Assembly (NCBI GenBank): GCA_022496185.1
Contig: WTXG01000010.1
Span: 496,001-560,000 of the forward strand
Source: Multifurca ochricompacta
Lineage: Eukaryota; Basidiomycota; Agaricomycetes; Russulales; Russulaceae
DNA length: 64,000 nucleotides
Reading direction: 5' to 3'
Numbering within the stretch: the stretch's first letter is position 1; the number at the start of each line of letters is the position of its first letter. Both the position numbers and the translations under genes were made by a program. Positions 1 to 11,127 of this stretch are shown in pieces. Below the pieces are notes generated by a model that worked only from the letters and a program-made list of their open reading frames with translations, was not told the DNA's origin and ran no database searches.

Positions 1-613
1 CGTGATCATCATTCGCTGGATTCCCCCAGCCATTGGCGAGAGCGAAGGGAGGTGGCTGTGGGACTTCGGGTAGGATCCACATGCTGGGATGGGATAGTGA
101 ACGGGACACGTTTGAGGGGGGTTGGAATTGTGATGAGTCTCCATAAGGGGTCGGGAAGGTAGGGCGATAGAGGGATCCTGATGATGCGGATCCCGGTACG
201 GTTGGGGAAATATAAGCCGGGGCCGGGTTATGATGGTGTTGGGGTGGTGGTAGTGTGGTGTGGGTAGTGGGGGCGAAGGTGGGGGGTGAAGACGGTTGCG
301 GAGGAAGAGAGTAGGGGAATGAAGGTGAGGGTGAGTATGGAGGTAGTGGGGATGAAGGTGCGGCACCGCCAGGACTAGGAACTGAAAGAGAAAAAAAATT
401 CGCGGGGTTCAATCGGGTTCAAGGAAGTCAAAACAAATATAAAAGATCGTGTGCGAACTCACACTGCGAAGTAGTAGGAGGTCCCGGGGCGAGCGCGGGG
501 TGGTAATGATCACTCGCTAAGGCCGGGGCTGATGCTGCTGCCATGGGTATGGGTATAGGGTTTGCAGCCGGTCGAAAAGGTTGCGGGAATGGAGGTTTGG
601 TATTCGGGGCCAT
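1..613 (-). CDS. Proline-rich protein of unknown function, 5' part only
   Basis: The reading frame starts at the ATG at 613 and goes leftward off the window edge. Exon 1 (613-463) ends in a perfect GTGAGT donor. The intron is 462-382, ending TTTCAG, and exon 2 (from 381) stays open to base 1 in the matching phase, giving at least 175 residues. The protein is dominated by Pro, Ser, Ala and His/Gln stretches and has no signal peptide or membrane segment so far. It looks intrinsically disordered, as in scaffolding or transcription-related proteins. I do not recognise the family, because any folded domain must lie beyond the edge. The splice junction restoring one long open frame is the best support that this is a real gene. 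Confidence 0.6.
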
Positions 614-2582
614 CGAAGTACAGGGTTGAGGTTGAGAGGAAGATGGTGGTAATTATTACTGTTAGTTGGATAGAGAGTGATTGTATTTAAGTGTCGTTGC
701 GTGAACCGCCTTTAGAAAGTGGGAGGGGAGAGAGGAACGCGATGGGTCGGCGACCAAAGGATATGGGTGGGAAAAAAAAGGGACCCAGCGCCGTGCATGG
801 GGTTCATGGGAACGGGGTTGAGGACGCCGAAGCGCAAGCCCACCGATCAAACAGTCCCCACACCAGGGCATGGTAGGGGGGTAGGGGGAGAGGCCGGTCA
901 TCAACAAGCGTCAAGGGGTATTGTGATCAGAGAGGCGCCCACCCATGCCGCTAGAAAGCGGGTTTGCAGGGTCTCGAAACATCTCTCCATCATCTCCCAA
1001 CAACTCTCCAGGACGTTGATTGGAGGTTAAGCGCCATGTATGCCGAGGCGCCCAATAAATCTCCAGATTGCGACGAGAGAGAAAGAGGGAGAGGCGCTTC
1101 AATACATCAATCATCGATCACGATACTTCACTCATTCGCCTATTCGCCTACTAAACAGGGTATCAACCCTGCGCCATAACCCAACAAAGCAACAGACTTC
1201 GCAATACGCAAGTTCCGGAAGGCTTCCGCGATCTCATATAGAATGAAACGAGATCGAAACGAGGTTGCATGATACGGTACGTACATGTAAATGTCCATGC
1301 CTTAAGAACCCCATGAAAGAGGCCATTCAATACGCGTGACCCCAGGGGGGCAGGTTTTGCGTTGCGTTGGAAGCTCGACACAATGGCAAACTCTGAAGGT
1401 GGGAAGGAGGGGGGCTTTTTCCTCCTTCGATCGTGCACGAGAAAGTCATCAATCGAGAAAACCCAAAGGAAAGGCGAAAGGCGAGAGAAGAGACGGAACC
1501 AAAAAGCTGATCGACACGTTCCATCCATGAAATGTGTGTGTGTGATGATATTATTAAAATCATGCACCTTCTACCACACACACCGGGAAAAGGAAAAATG
1601 AAATAACTCTTGTGTGGCTCTTGTTTGGTTCGGGAGTGGGAATATTAGATAGTGATCAGCAGCCGAGTCCCCCCCGTTCCCGGGCGAAGGGAAACTTGAA
1701 GCGGCGACTTGGTTATAATATATTATATAATACACAACCATCAAACGTGGGGGCGCTATTGGGATGATCTCGCGTGATCCGTTTATTGGACCTGGCGGTC
1801 CTCACTGGGCTCAGAAGGCTCTGACTGTGTAGTAGTAGCGACAGCCTCAGCCCAGGGCTACTGCACTTGGCGGGTACTGTGGACGCCTGGTTTATCTCAC
1901 ACCCACCTATCCCGCAGCCTGCTATCCACGTGCGAGGGTAGAGAGGTAATTATTAATCTCATTGATGCCATCCACCTACCCGTTCAATCGTTCGTTCGAG
2001 TGAACGATAGCAAGGTTGGCATAGCTTAGCTCAAGGCCGCAAACCTACCCAAGCGCCCAAAGCAAGCATGGTTCGACGACGAAGTATTTGAGCAAGGGTT
2101 CTTATCTTGTCGTTTTCCTGCTCTTTGTCTTCTTCTCGCTCGCTCGTTTCGGCTCCTTCGCACTCATTGCGCATGGCGCTCGGACACTCACGCACCCATG
2201 GCTTCACTATTGATTGTTCGTTGTGTGGCAAGGCAAGTTGAAGGCAAGTGAACGAAATACCGTTGAAATAATCATGGCATCGTATCCTCGCGAAGCTTCA
2301 ACAACGAGTCTCCTAGCAAATCATAGTGTCACGGAAACGAGGGCGTGTTCTGTCGATGCTCCGTTGAAATCGATGTCGTTGATACTGTTTCTGTACTCTA
2401 CCTTGGGTAATGAATTTACACATGCAGTCAATTGTCAATGCAGTCTCTCAAGGTCATATTAGGAGAATGAAACAAGAAGGAATCTCATAAACCTTACAAC
2501 GCGATAGGTTTGGAGGGGCAAGCCAGACGTGATTTTACTTTGTAGTAGATATGTGTGTCAATAAGCTTTATTTTCGATATTA
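614..2582. other. Intergenic region without a recognisable gene
   Basis: This stretch lies between the start of the proline-rich gene and the outer edge of the left CRN arm. Short open frames occur on both strands, but none resembles a known family or is joined by convincing splice sites. It would hold the promoter of the leftward gene. Composition changes from GT-rich near 614-900 to AT-rich near 1700-1760. Confidence 0.5.
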
Positions 2583-4891
2583 TGGCTAGCCCAAATCCAT
2601 ACCAATACATGATCTAGTAGTTACTGCCTCACAAGTTATTGGAAATGATAAATAATACTCGAGAATGAGAAGAACACTCACTGTAGCGGCAAGTCACAAT
2701 CCAGACAAGGTCATGGTCAAGTTCAACTCAATCTTCCTCATCAGTCTGTATCACCCCACAGGCAACGAAAGATCAGCAGTATGAACAACTTCCGAAGCCA
2801 ATCCAGCTTCCTCCTCATCTGAATCAACTCCCTCCTCAGATGTTTCTCCTTCATCACCCATCTGCGTAGATTCATTAATAAATCTCATCACACTCTATAG
2901 AAAATTCCCACATACACTCCCTCCTTGGTCACCTGGTGGACGGTAGTTTACCAGATCCAGAAAACGAAAATAGATCTCGATGGGAATCCACTTTTCCTCG
3001 ACTGTGAATCCAACCGATTTGCCCTCCCATTCAACCCGCATACCTTCTGCAATTTCCGCCTTGTCTGTGACGAACACATGGGACCACTTGCGATCCTTTC
3101 TAAATCTTGTGGGAAGACCATTAAAAACTTCAGTAAAGCCTTCCGCGTTCCAGCCATTCGTGGCAGTGGCAGCGGCAGCGGCAGATGCAGATGCAGAGGT
3201 AGTTATCTGAATTGTGATGATCCGGTTACTATCTGTGCAGACGATGACGTCAATAGTGGGAAATCCCGGTGTTTTAGGAACTAAACAGAATGGCGTGTTT
3301 TGGTTCAGACCTTCGAGATTGGAAGAGAACAAATGCCAGTCCCGACAATTTGGGATTCTCAATGACGGCAAAGCAGTGTCCAGAGGTGTGCAACCCAGCC
3401 CTTTCCACCTTGTTTGATAGTAGGAACAAAGCAACGCAACGACAAGCGACTTGCCGAACATGAAACCCACTGACGGTTTGAAAAGCCAATCGCTTCTCAG
3501 CATCAGCTTGTAAAATTTGATCTGCTCATCGAGATTGTGTGTGGAGACGGCATCAACGACTAGCAGATTCAGATACTCTGTTGGGATTTCTGCAATTGGG
3601 ACACCTCTCTCCCCAGGACTCAAACCCTTCGGGTGGATGGTAACAAGTGGGTGATAGGCCCCCATTTTGTCAATACCCAGGATGTGGCCATTGAAGTCTT
3701 CTGCAAAATTCCTTGCGATTTCCTCTACACGGGATTGATGCATGTCGAGGGTCCAAGGTTTTCGTGTTAATTTGATCAAGGTACCCGCAGAAGGACCCCA
3801 TTTATCATAATGATTCTTGAGGGTTTCCACAGAGAGATCAAGTAATATGCTATGGGAAAACCTTAGTAGGGACGAAAACATGGCTTGCAATCGAAAGACT
3901 GAACATACCCGAGTGCATGCATCTCGTCCCAAGGGAAACAGTCCATCAGATACAGAAACGCGCCACGATGCTTCTTCCAAGACTTCCACCGCCTTTCCCT
4001 CGGAAAGGTCGTTTGCACAATGAATGTTGTTTGCGAATTGGAACGGTATAGAAAGCCTTCGCATGGATGAACAACTTCCTCATTGGAATCGACAAGCGCC
4101 CATGTTCCATCTGGAAGTGAGGAATAGCGGCTGTGCATTTCTACCCCTGAGTCCTTGAAGAGGATGAAATAATTAAAGTGATTTTGAAATGCAGTGGGCT
4201 GCCCACTGCTTAGACGATGCAATAGAAGATAGAATAGGAAGCACTTTTTTCCTGTGTTGGTGATTGTCAGCTTATCAGAACAACATGCTCATCATTTGCA
4301 ACAACTACATACCGATTCCTGGTTGCCCTGTGATGACAACACCCCGTATACGGGATTCCCGACATTTCAGAGACATCTCCTCTATCACCCCAAAAGCATC
4401 ATTATATTCTTTGCGAACCAGGAGTACCTGTTCGTCATAGCCAAGATCTTTTAGTTGCAACTTCGAAACACTGTCTTTCGACAGATAATTGAACCTTTTC
4501 CCCAACTCTGGCACATCGAGTGTTTCCAATATTTGCTCGAAGGGAGTGTTCCATAAGGTACTATGCAGATACTCGGCCACCCCAAGAACTTGTTCGATAT
4601 CATGTTCCTCATCATCGTCATCGTCATCCGATTCGAGTCTCTGCTTCTTCTCTGGCCTTTCGACAGCTGGATTATTGTCAAACACGTGTGACAATCTGAT
4701 AAGAATGAAGACTTACATGGCACTTGTATGACAACATGCAGGTGGCCGTCCTTTGGACTGTTTTCCCAGTATTTGGAGAGCTCCTCGGTAGGGCGGAGGA
4801 GCTGAATGACAGCATTTCCATCTAATGCTTGTCTAGATTCTGGCAAAGGGAACTCGATTCCCTTGATGATTCGATGGAAAGCATGTTTCTC
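2583..4891 (-). repeat. Left arm of a 2.3 kb inverted repeat carrying a CRN gene
   Basis: Every position x in this arm pairs with 12899-x in the right arm (8008-10316). The relation holds at both ends, so there is no net insertion or deletion over 2,309 bp. Conceptual translations in several frames on both strands are identical between arms. Identity stops abruptly on the inner side at 4891/8008. On the outer side it stops at 2583/10316, apart from a few similar bases beyond. The spacer is 3.1 kb. Confidence 0.95.
2751..4891 (-). pseudogene. 5'-truncated Crinkler (CRN) gene copy
   Basis: This is the mirror copy of the intact CRN at 7792. By mirror coordinates its exons are 4891-4717 (partial), 4666-4313, 4251-3909 and 3849-2916, with a possible last exon at 2861-2751 (or the frame ends at 2895). 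All splice sites are kept. The first roughly 72 codons, covering most of the ubiquitin-like CRN header, are missing. Upstream of 4891 the sequence switches to an unrelated GC-rich LINE fragment, and the CRN frame meets a stop at 4921-4919. No in-frame ATG replaces the lost start. The ATPase and nuclease-like regions are unchanged at protein level, so the truncation is recent or maintained by gene conversion. Confidence 0.85.
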
Positions 4892-5775
4892 CCTGCGCGC
4901 TCTCCTCCGGCCCCAACCTCACCCCCCTCGCCGCCACATAGCGACCCACCCAGCCCGACACCCATGGACCCCCTTGACAGGATCGCCACCACTCTGGCGG
5001 CGATCATGACTCGGATGGACCAGCTGGAGTGTCGGTTGGGCCATGGGGGACCCCCGGGCCCTCCACCACAAACGACGACGGCCCGCCCCCCCGTCCCACA
5101 TGCCTCCCGACTGCGCCAGGGAGGCCCACCAGTCGGGGCTCCGCCGCACCCCATCCAATTAGTGACCCCAAGACAGTGGTCGAACAATAAGTCGCCCTGA
5201 CGTTCGCGCAGGCTGCTGCTGCGGCTCAAGGCCGCAAACCTATGGGCCGCCCCGCTTCTGGTTTGGCCCTACTGGCCTCCGCTCGCACACGTGCACCAGC
5301 CGGCCTTAACACTGAAGACACAGTACTTTTTCCGACCACAGACCGAGGCGCAGTTCGGAATGCCAGCCCCCCCATCCTCCAATTGATCCTCCAGGCTCGC
5401 CAGGCCCTTCAACGAGCCACGGCCAATCCCCCGCACCTCTTAGAGGGCCACTGGTCCCTTGGACAACTCAAGTCAGGGGGCAATTTCTTTTGGTGACATC
5501 GCCCCATATGCCAAGCTTCTTGTCACTCCCTTCCCTGGAGGTCACCTGGTCCCCACCCATGGGTGGTCATGGTTCCAGCTGCGAGGTGTCATCTTCAACT
5601 GCGAATCCCTCTGGGATGAACTAAAATGCAACAGGGTCCTTTGGGACACCCTCCTCTGTGCCCCTCCTCGGTGGCAGATCCCGGTGAGCTCCATCAAGAC
5701 CGCAGAGTACACCGTCATCTTTGCCACATACGGTCTCTCCAAATGTGAGACCGCTGTCCTCCTTGCCACGTCTGT
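4892..5775 (+). mobile_element. Broken LINE-type retrotransposon ORF1 (gag-like) fragment
   Basis: The sequence is markedly GC- and Pro-rich compared with its surroundings. Two frames (about 4829-5200 and 5242-5496) encode a Pro-rich leader, a short helical segment (MDPLDRIATTLAAIMTRMDQ) and a region resembling ORF1 of basidiomycete LINEs, with ARQALQRAT and HWSLGQLKSGGNF. The match continues in another frame at 5459-5780 with PFPGGHLVPTHGWSWFQLRG and APPRWQIP. At least two frameshifts or stops break it. The zinc knuckles and reverse transcriptase expected downstream are absent. The fragment ends where the dispersed repeat beginning TGTAAGGATGG starts. The family assignment rests on my recognition of these motifs. 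Confidence 0.6.
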
Positions 5776-6045
5776 TGTAAGGATGGCTCGGGCGTTGAGC
5801 ATGAAACCTCCAGCTATCGCCTCTTCTCTCTTTCATTACGAACCCTGAATTAGAGCACTCATGATCTAGTTTCATATATCGTTATCTGTATGTCTTTTAT
5901 CAGTACATTTGCATTCTGGGCTGCATGCCCGTCCATTCCTTCAACCAGTTTCACTACCTCCCTGTCTTTATAGCCAGGTTTTCACCTCTCTGTCTACACC
6001 TCACTGCCTTTATTGCCTGGCTTCATTTCACTTGTCTCGTCCATT
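5776..6045 (+). repeat. Dispersed repeat, copy A (partial)
   Basis: It begins TGTAAGGATGGCTCGGGCGTTGA and continues through a C/T-rich stretch (CATGCCCGTCCATTCCTT). It resembles copies B (6788-7370, +) and C (10575-11127, -), but similarity fades near 6045. It abuts the LINE fragment on its left. Confidence 0.7.
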
Positions 6046-6194
6046 TCCAATAGACGGGTGGTGGCCATTCAGGTTAAGCATTAGGTGTAGAAGAAGGTAA
6101 TGGCGGATGTGAAGTGCAAGGGCAACGCGTCTGATGCGGCCTCGTGTGTCGTGTGCTTGGTGTCTTCCTCGTCCTTACAATGCGATGGTCAGTG

Positions 6195-6780
6195 CTAGAT
6201 ATGCATTACGAGATCCGAAGAAGGGAAAGAGGATGCATTATGATCATAGTAAGTCACAATCGAGACGAAAACATTTCCAACCATCAAACTGAATACAACC
6301 CATAAGAAACACTCCGTCACATACACAGATGCGCTACACTGCCCGCTCCATTCCTGCCAACGTTCAACCTTCAGAGAAGTTATCTGCACGACGAAAGCTG
6401 TTCGCTTCTCGCAAGCTCTTCGAAAGGTGTTACACAGTATGATAAAAAGCCATTCATTCGAATCGACAAGCACCAATGTTCCATCTGGAAGTATACCAGA
6501 ATTGGGGCCGTACATATTTATGTGCTTTTCTGTGCAAAATGCGTATCACTACTGACAATCACGTACCAATTCCTGTAGGGCCATAGAAGATTGTACCACA
6601 TTAAACTAGTTGCGAAGCAGCGATACATATTCGTCCCGAGCCAGAAGTGCCTTCTCGACTTAGCCGAGATCGTCTAGGTGCAGGCTGGAGGGACTTTGTT
6701 GGGGCAAAAAAACCAAGCTCGTTTCCAATATCGAGTGTTGGAACTATTTGATTAGGTGGCTTGTGCTACAAAGCACTCCG
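6195..6780 (-). pseudogene. Degenerate third CRN copy
   Basis: Read on the minus strand, 6515-6195 encodes a frame with LPDGTLVLVDSNE, RTAFVVQIT and ERWQEWSGQC. It aligns with LPDGTWALVDSNE, TTFIVQTT and RRWKSWKK in exon 3 of the intact CRN. Just upstream (about 6590-6565) a Walker A-like GPTGIG is followed by a GT donor at the same place as the intact gene's second intron. Farther upstream (6600-6780) nucleotide similarity to CRN exon 2 continues, with frameshifts. It is clearly diverged, unlike the two identical copies, so it marks an older duplication. Confidence 0.75.
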
Positions 6781-6787
6781 CATACAC

Positions 6788-7370
6788 TGTAAGGATGGCT
6801 CCGGCGTTGAGCATGAAACAGCCAGCTATTGTCTCTCCTGAATTTAGAGCATTTAGAATCTAGCTTCGTATATCTTATCATTTACATTCCGGGCCGCATG
6901 CCCGTCCATTCCTTACACCGTTTCACTACCTCCCCGTCTTAATTGCCAGGTTTCTACCTCCCCGTCTACATCATCTCCGCCTTTATTGCCTGGCATCATC
7001 TCACCTTATCTTCTTTCAACCCTAATTCACCCTCTTTCTGCTTCATAACTCGGTCTCTCTGCAAGTATATAAAGGTACATACAATGCTTGTAGTAGACCA
7101 GCCAGTGAGCCAACAGAAGCAGAAATCAATCGGCATTTCTCCCCTTTCTTTATCTTTCTTTTGTGTGCTAAAGAACTTGTTGACGACATCGAGCACAAGG
7201 TCAAACGGAACCAGCAAAGCAGTAGATTCGCATCAGTTCAAAGCACGACGCACCCTCCTTCGAAGTCTAGTTATCTTTGGGACTCTTTCTGCGCGCTCTC
7301 CCTCTCTTCTTTACCTCTCTCACCATTTAGGGAAAACTTTGCCTCGCACTCACTGCGGATTGGATCCGTA
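6788..7370 (+). repeat. Dispersed repeat, copy B, with TATA-like core
   Basis: This roughly 580 bp unit begins TGTAAGGATGGCTCCGGCG and ends near GGATCCGTA. It matches copy C on the opposite strand over nearly its whole length. It contains CAAGTATATAAAGGTACATAC near 7062-7082, a plausible TATA box. Its end lies about 420 bp upstream of the intact CRN start, so it may supply or modify that promoter. The TG start and internal TATA suggest a solo LTR, but I see no clean target site duplication. Confidence 0.75.
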
Positions 7371-7791
7371 CAACACTGAGCTGCCTCACAAATGGAGAGC
7401 TCTGAACAATGTCATTCCCTTCAAAGTCTATGTCAGAATGCAGGGAAGGGAACTTGAGGGCGCTTAATCGAGTCCACTCGTGTTTTCAAAGCAGTCCTTA
7501 TAGGACGGGTCGGCGACAACTTCCAGCAGGTGAGTCGATATGTTGCAAGGTGATTAGCCATCTCGGTACTGATAGTCTCCTTGAGTTGTGAGACAAAAGA
7601 GGGTAGAGTAGTGTGTTCATGGTGGGGGTATTGGGTCGACGACGACATATGTCACGCTGACCCAACTCCTGACATTTCCAAAGAAGGAAAGTAGAACCGA
7701 TCTTATCAATATCACTATTTTAGGAAAGTCAGTGTGGAGGTGACTTCGCGGTTTATAGGAGCTCAGTGTCAAACAAACCTCCTAAACAACC

Positions 7792-10148
7792 ATGGCCACA
7801 GCACTCATCCTGTTTTGTCTCGCTATCGATAACCAAAATATTCCTATTGGGGACGTTTTTGACATTCAAATCCAATCAGATGACTGTCCCTTAGACCTCA
7901 AACACGCTATAAAGGCCAAGAAAGCTAATCAGTTCAGCCACCTCGATCCAAACCAACTAACCCTTTGGAAGTTGTCAACACCACTGCACATTGAGAGTAT
8001 AGAACCTGAGAAACATGCTTTCCATCGAATCATCAAGGGAATCGAGTTCCCTTTGCCAGAATCTAGACAAGCATTAGATGGAAATGCTGTCATTCAGCTC
8101 CTCCGCCCTACCGAGGAGCTCTCCAAATACTGGGAAAACAGTCCAAAGGACGGCCACCTGCATGTTGTCATACAAGTGCCATGTAAGTCTTCATTCTTAT
8201 CAGATTGTCACACGTGTTTGACAATAATCCAGCTGTCGAAAGGCCAGAGAAGAAGCAGAGACTCGAATCGGATGACGATGACGATGATGAGGAACATGAT
8301 ATCGAACAAGTTCTTGGGGTGGCCGAGTATCTGCATAGTACCTTATGGAACACTCCCTTCGAGCAAATATTGGAAACACTCGATGTGCCAGAGTTGGGGA
8401 AAAGGTTCAATTATCTGTCGAAAGACAGTGTTTCGAAGTTGCAACTAAAAGATCTTGGCTATGACGAACAGGTACTCCTGGTTCGCAAAGAATATAATGA
8501 TGCTTTTGGGGTGATAGAGGAGATGTCTCTGAAATGTCGGGAATCCCGTATACGGGGTGTTGTCATCACAGGGCAACCAGGAATCGGTATGTAGTTGTTG
8601 CAAATGATGAGCATGTTGTTCTGATAAGCTGACAATCACCAACACAGGAAAAAAGTGCTTCCTATTCTATCTTCTATTGCATCGTCTAAGCAGTGGGCAG
8701 CCCACTGCATTTCAAAATCACTTTAATTATTTCATCCTCTTCAAGGACTCAGGGGTAGAAATGCACAGCCGCTATTCCTCACTTCCAGATGGAACATGGG
8801 CGCTTGTCGATTCCAATGAGGAAGTTGTTCATCCATGCGAAGGCTTTCTATACCGTTCCAATTCGCAAACAACATTCATTGTGCAAACGACCTTTCCGAG
8901 GGAAAGGCGGTGGAAGTCTTGGAAGAAGCATCGTGGCGCGTTTCTGTATCTGATGGACTGTTTCCCTTGGGACGAGATGCATGCACTCGGGTATGTTCAG
9001 TCTTTCGATTGCAAGCCATGTTTTCGTCCCTACTAAGGTTTTCCCATAGCATATTACTTGATCTCTCTGTGGAAACCCTCAAGAATCATTATGATAAATG
9101 GGGTCCTTCTGCGGGTACCTTGATCAAATTAACACGAAAACCTTGGACCCTCGACATGCATCAATCCCGTGTAGAGGAAATCGCAAGGAATTTTGCAGAA
9201 GACTTCAATGGCCACATCCTGGGTATTGACAAAATGGGGGCCTATCACCCACTTGTTACCATCCACCCGAAGGGTTTGAGTCCTGGGGAGAGAGGTGTCC
9301 CAATTGCAGAAATCCCAACAGAGTATCTGAATCTGCTAGTCGTTGATGCCGTCTCCACACACAATCTCGATGAGCAGATCAAATTTTACAAGCTGATGCT
9401 GAGAAGCGATTGGCTTTTCAAACCGTCAGTGGGTTTCATGTTCGGCAAGTCGCTTGTCGTTGCGTTGCTTTGTTCCTACTATCAAACAAGGTGGAAAGGG
9501 CTGGGTTGCACACCTCTGGACACTGCTTTGCCGTCATTGAGAATCCCAAATTGTCGGGACTGGCATTTGTTCTCTTCCAATCTCGAAGGTCTGAACCAAA
9601 ACACGCCATTCTGTTTAGTTCCTAAAACACCGGGATTTCCCACTATTGACGTCATCGTCTGCACAGATAGTAACCGGATCATCACAATTCAGATAACTAC
9701 CTCTGCATCTGCATCTGCCGCTGCCGCTGCCACTGCCACGAATGGCTGGAACGCGGAAGGCTTTACTGAAGTTTTTAATGGTCTTCCCACAAGATTTAGA
9801 AAGGATCGCAAGTGGTCCCATGTGTTCGTCACAGACAAGGCGGAAATTGCAGAAGGTATGCGGGTTGAATGGGAGGGCAAATCGGTTGGATTCACAGTCG
9901 AGGAAAAGTGGATTCCCATCGAGATCTATTTTCGTTTTCTGGATCTGGTAAACTACCGTCCACCAGGTGACCAAGGAGGGAGTGTATGTGGGAATTTTCT
10001 ATAGAGTGTGATGAGATTTATTAATGAATCTACGCAGATGGGTGATGAAGGAGAAACATCTGAGGAGGGAGTTGATTCAGATGAGGAGGAAGCTGGATTG
10101 GCTTCGGAAGTTGTTCATACTGCTGATCTTTCGTTGCCTGTGGGGTGA
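7792..10148 (+). CDS. Crinkler (CRN) family protein: ubiquitin-like header, P-loop ATPase, restriction-endonuclease-like C terminus
   Basis: Exons read as 7792-8182, 8233-8586, 8648-8990, 9050-9983 and 10038-10148. Without the last intron the frame ends at 10004. All introns are 50-61 bp with GTAAGT or GTATGT donors, and TACTAAG precedes the third acceptor. Residues 1-130 form the CRN header: LFCLAID, then KHAIKAKKANQFSHLDPNQLTLWK, closing with HLHVVIQVP. An acidic linker (SDDDDDDEE) follows. A P-loop split by intron 2 reads GQPGIGKKCF; the usual S/T after GK is Lys. The C-terminal part has the PTIDVIVCTDSNRIITIQIT pattern of CRN REase-like domains, with the typical (D/E)xK weakened to QxT. 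An Ala/Ser run follows. CRN proteins are known as intracellular effectors or conflict proteins in oomycetes and fungi; the role in this fungus is unknown. The last exon would add an acidic tail. Confidence 0.82.
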
Positions 10149-10316
10149 TACAGACTGATGAGGAAGATTGAGTTGAACTTGACCATGACCTTGTCTGGAT
10201 TGTGACTTGCCGCTACAGTGAGTGTTCTTCTCATTCTCGAGTATTATTTATCATTTCCAATAACTTGTGAGGCAGTAACTACTAGATCATGTATTGGTAT
10301 GGATTTGGGCTAGCCA
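8008..10316 (+). repeat. Right arm of the 2.3 kb inverted repeat
   Basis: It is the partner of 2583-4891. It starts inside CRN exon 1 and ends about 170 bp after the last possible stop codon. The arms diverge from each other, with 3' ends of the genes pointing outward, around a 3.1 kb spacer. Transcription through both arms could give foldback RNA. Confidence 0.95.
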
Positions 10317-10574
10317 AGAATATCGATCGTCTATGTCAGACGGAAGTGGATCAGTGGCAAGCTGATCAATGATAACCGGTCATCGTTTACTCCGTTCACT
10401 GCTGATAAACGAGCTGTATATCGTTTGTACTGGGTTACAGATGAGTAGGGACCTGATTCCAATGTGTCCAATGTCCAATGGGAATGATTCAGAGGTATGG
10501 AACGGATCACACGGCGATGCGTTCATTTCTACTGATAATTTCCACAGATGGATGAAGATTGAAACTGACCTTTT
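10317..10574. other. Unassigned sequence between the CRN arm and repeat copy C
   Basis: No gene or repeat could be assigned. Immediately past the arm, CGATATTC resembles CGATATTA outside the left arm, so homology may have extended a few bases further before an indel. Confidence 0.4.
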
Positions 10575-11127
10575 TACGGACCAGATCCGCAGTGAGTGCG
10601 AGGCAAAGTGTTCCCAAGAGGAGAGGGGTAGAAAGGTGGAAGAGAGTGATGGAGGGGTCCCAGAGATAACTAAGATTTTGAAGGAGGGTGTATCGTGCTT
10701 GAACTGTTGCGAATCTACTGCTTGCTGGTTCCGTTTGACCTTGTGCTCGATGTCGTCAACAAGTTCTTTAGCACACAAAAAGAAAGATAGAGAAAGAGGA
10801 GAAATGCCGATCGATTTCCGCTTCTGTTGGCTCACTGGCTGGTCTACTACAAGCATTGTATGTACCTTTATATACTTGCAGAGAGACCTAGTTATGAAGA
10901 AGAAAGAGGGTGAATTAGGATTGAAAGGAGACAAGTGAGATGATGCCTGGAAATAAAGGCGGATATGATGTAGACGGAGAGGTAGAAACGGTGACGGAAA
11001 CTGGAATGGACAGGCAGGCGGCCCGGAATGCAAATGATAAGATATTCGAAACTAGATTATAAGTGCTCTAAATTCAGGAGAGGCGATAGCTGGCTGTTTC
11101 ATGCTCAACGCCCGAGCCATCCTTACA
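10575..11127 (-). repeat. Dispersed repeat, copy C (inverted relative to B)
   Basis: On the minus strand it begins TGTAAGGATGGCTCGGGCG at 11127. It carries the same TATATAAAGGTACATACAATG core and the same TTGTAGTAGACCAGCCAGTGA stretch as copy B, and ends GGTCCGTA near 10575. Small indels separate it from B, so these copies are older than the 2.3 kb CRN duplication. No CRN coding sequence follows it in its own orientation except the reverse of the right arm. Confidence 0.75.

Noticed and set aside
1163..1601. Overlapping open frames on both strands before the CRN island
   Set aside because: None resembles a protein family and they exclude each other; no intron signals link them.
2925..3489. 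Several antisense open frames over the CRN exons
   Set aside because: They are reverse-strand shadows repeated exactly in the other arm and have no family resemblance.
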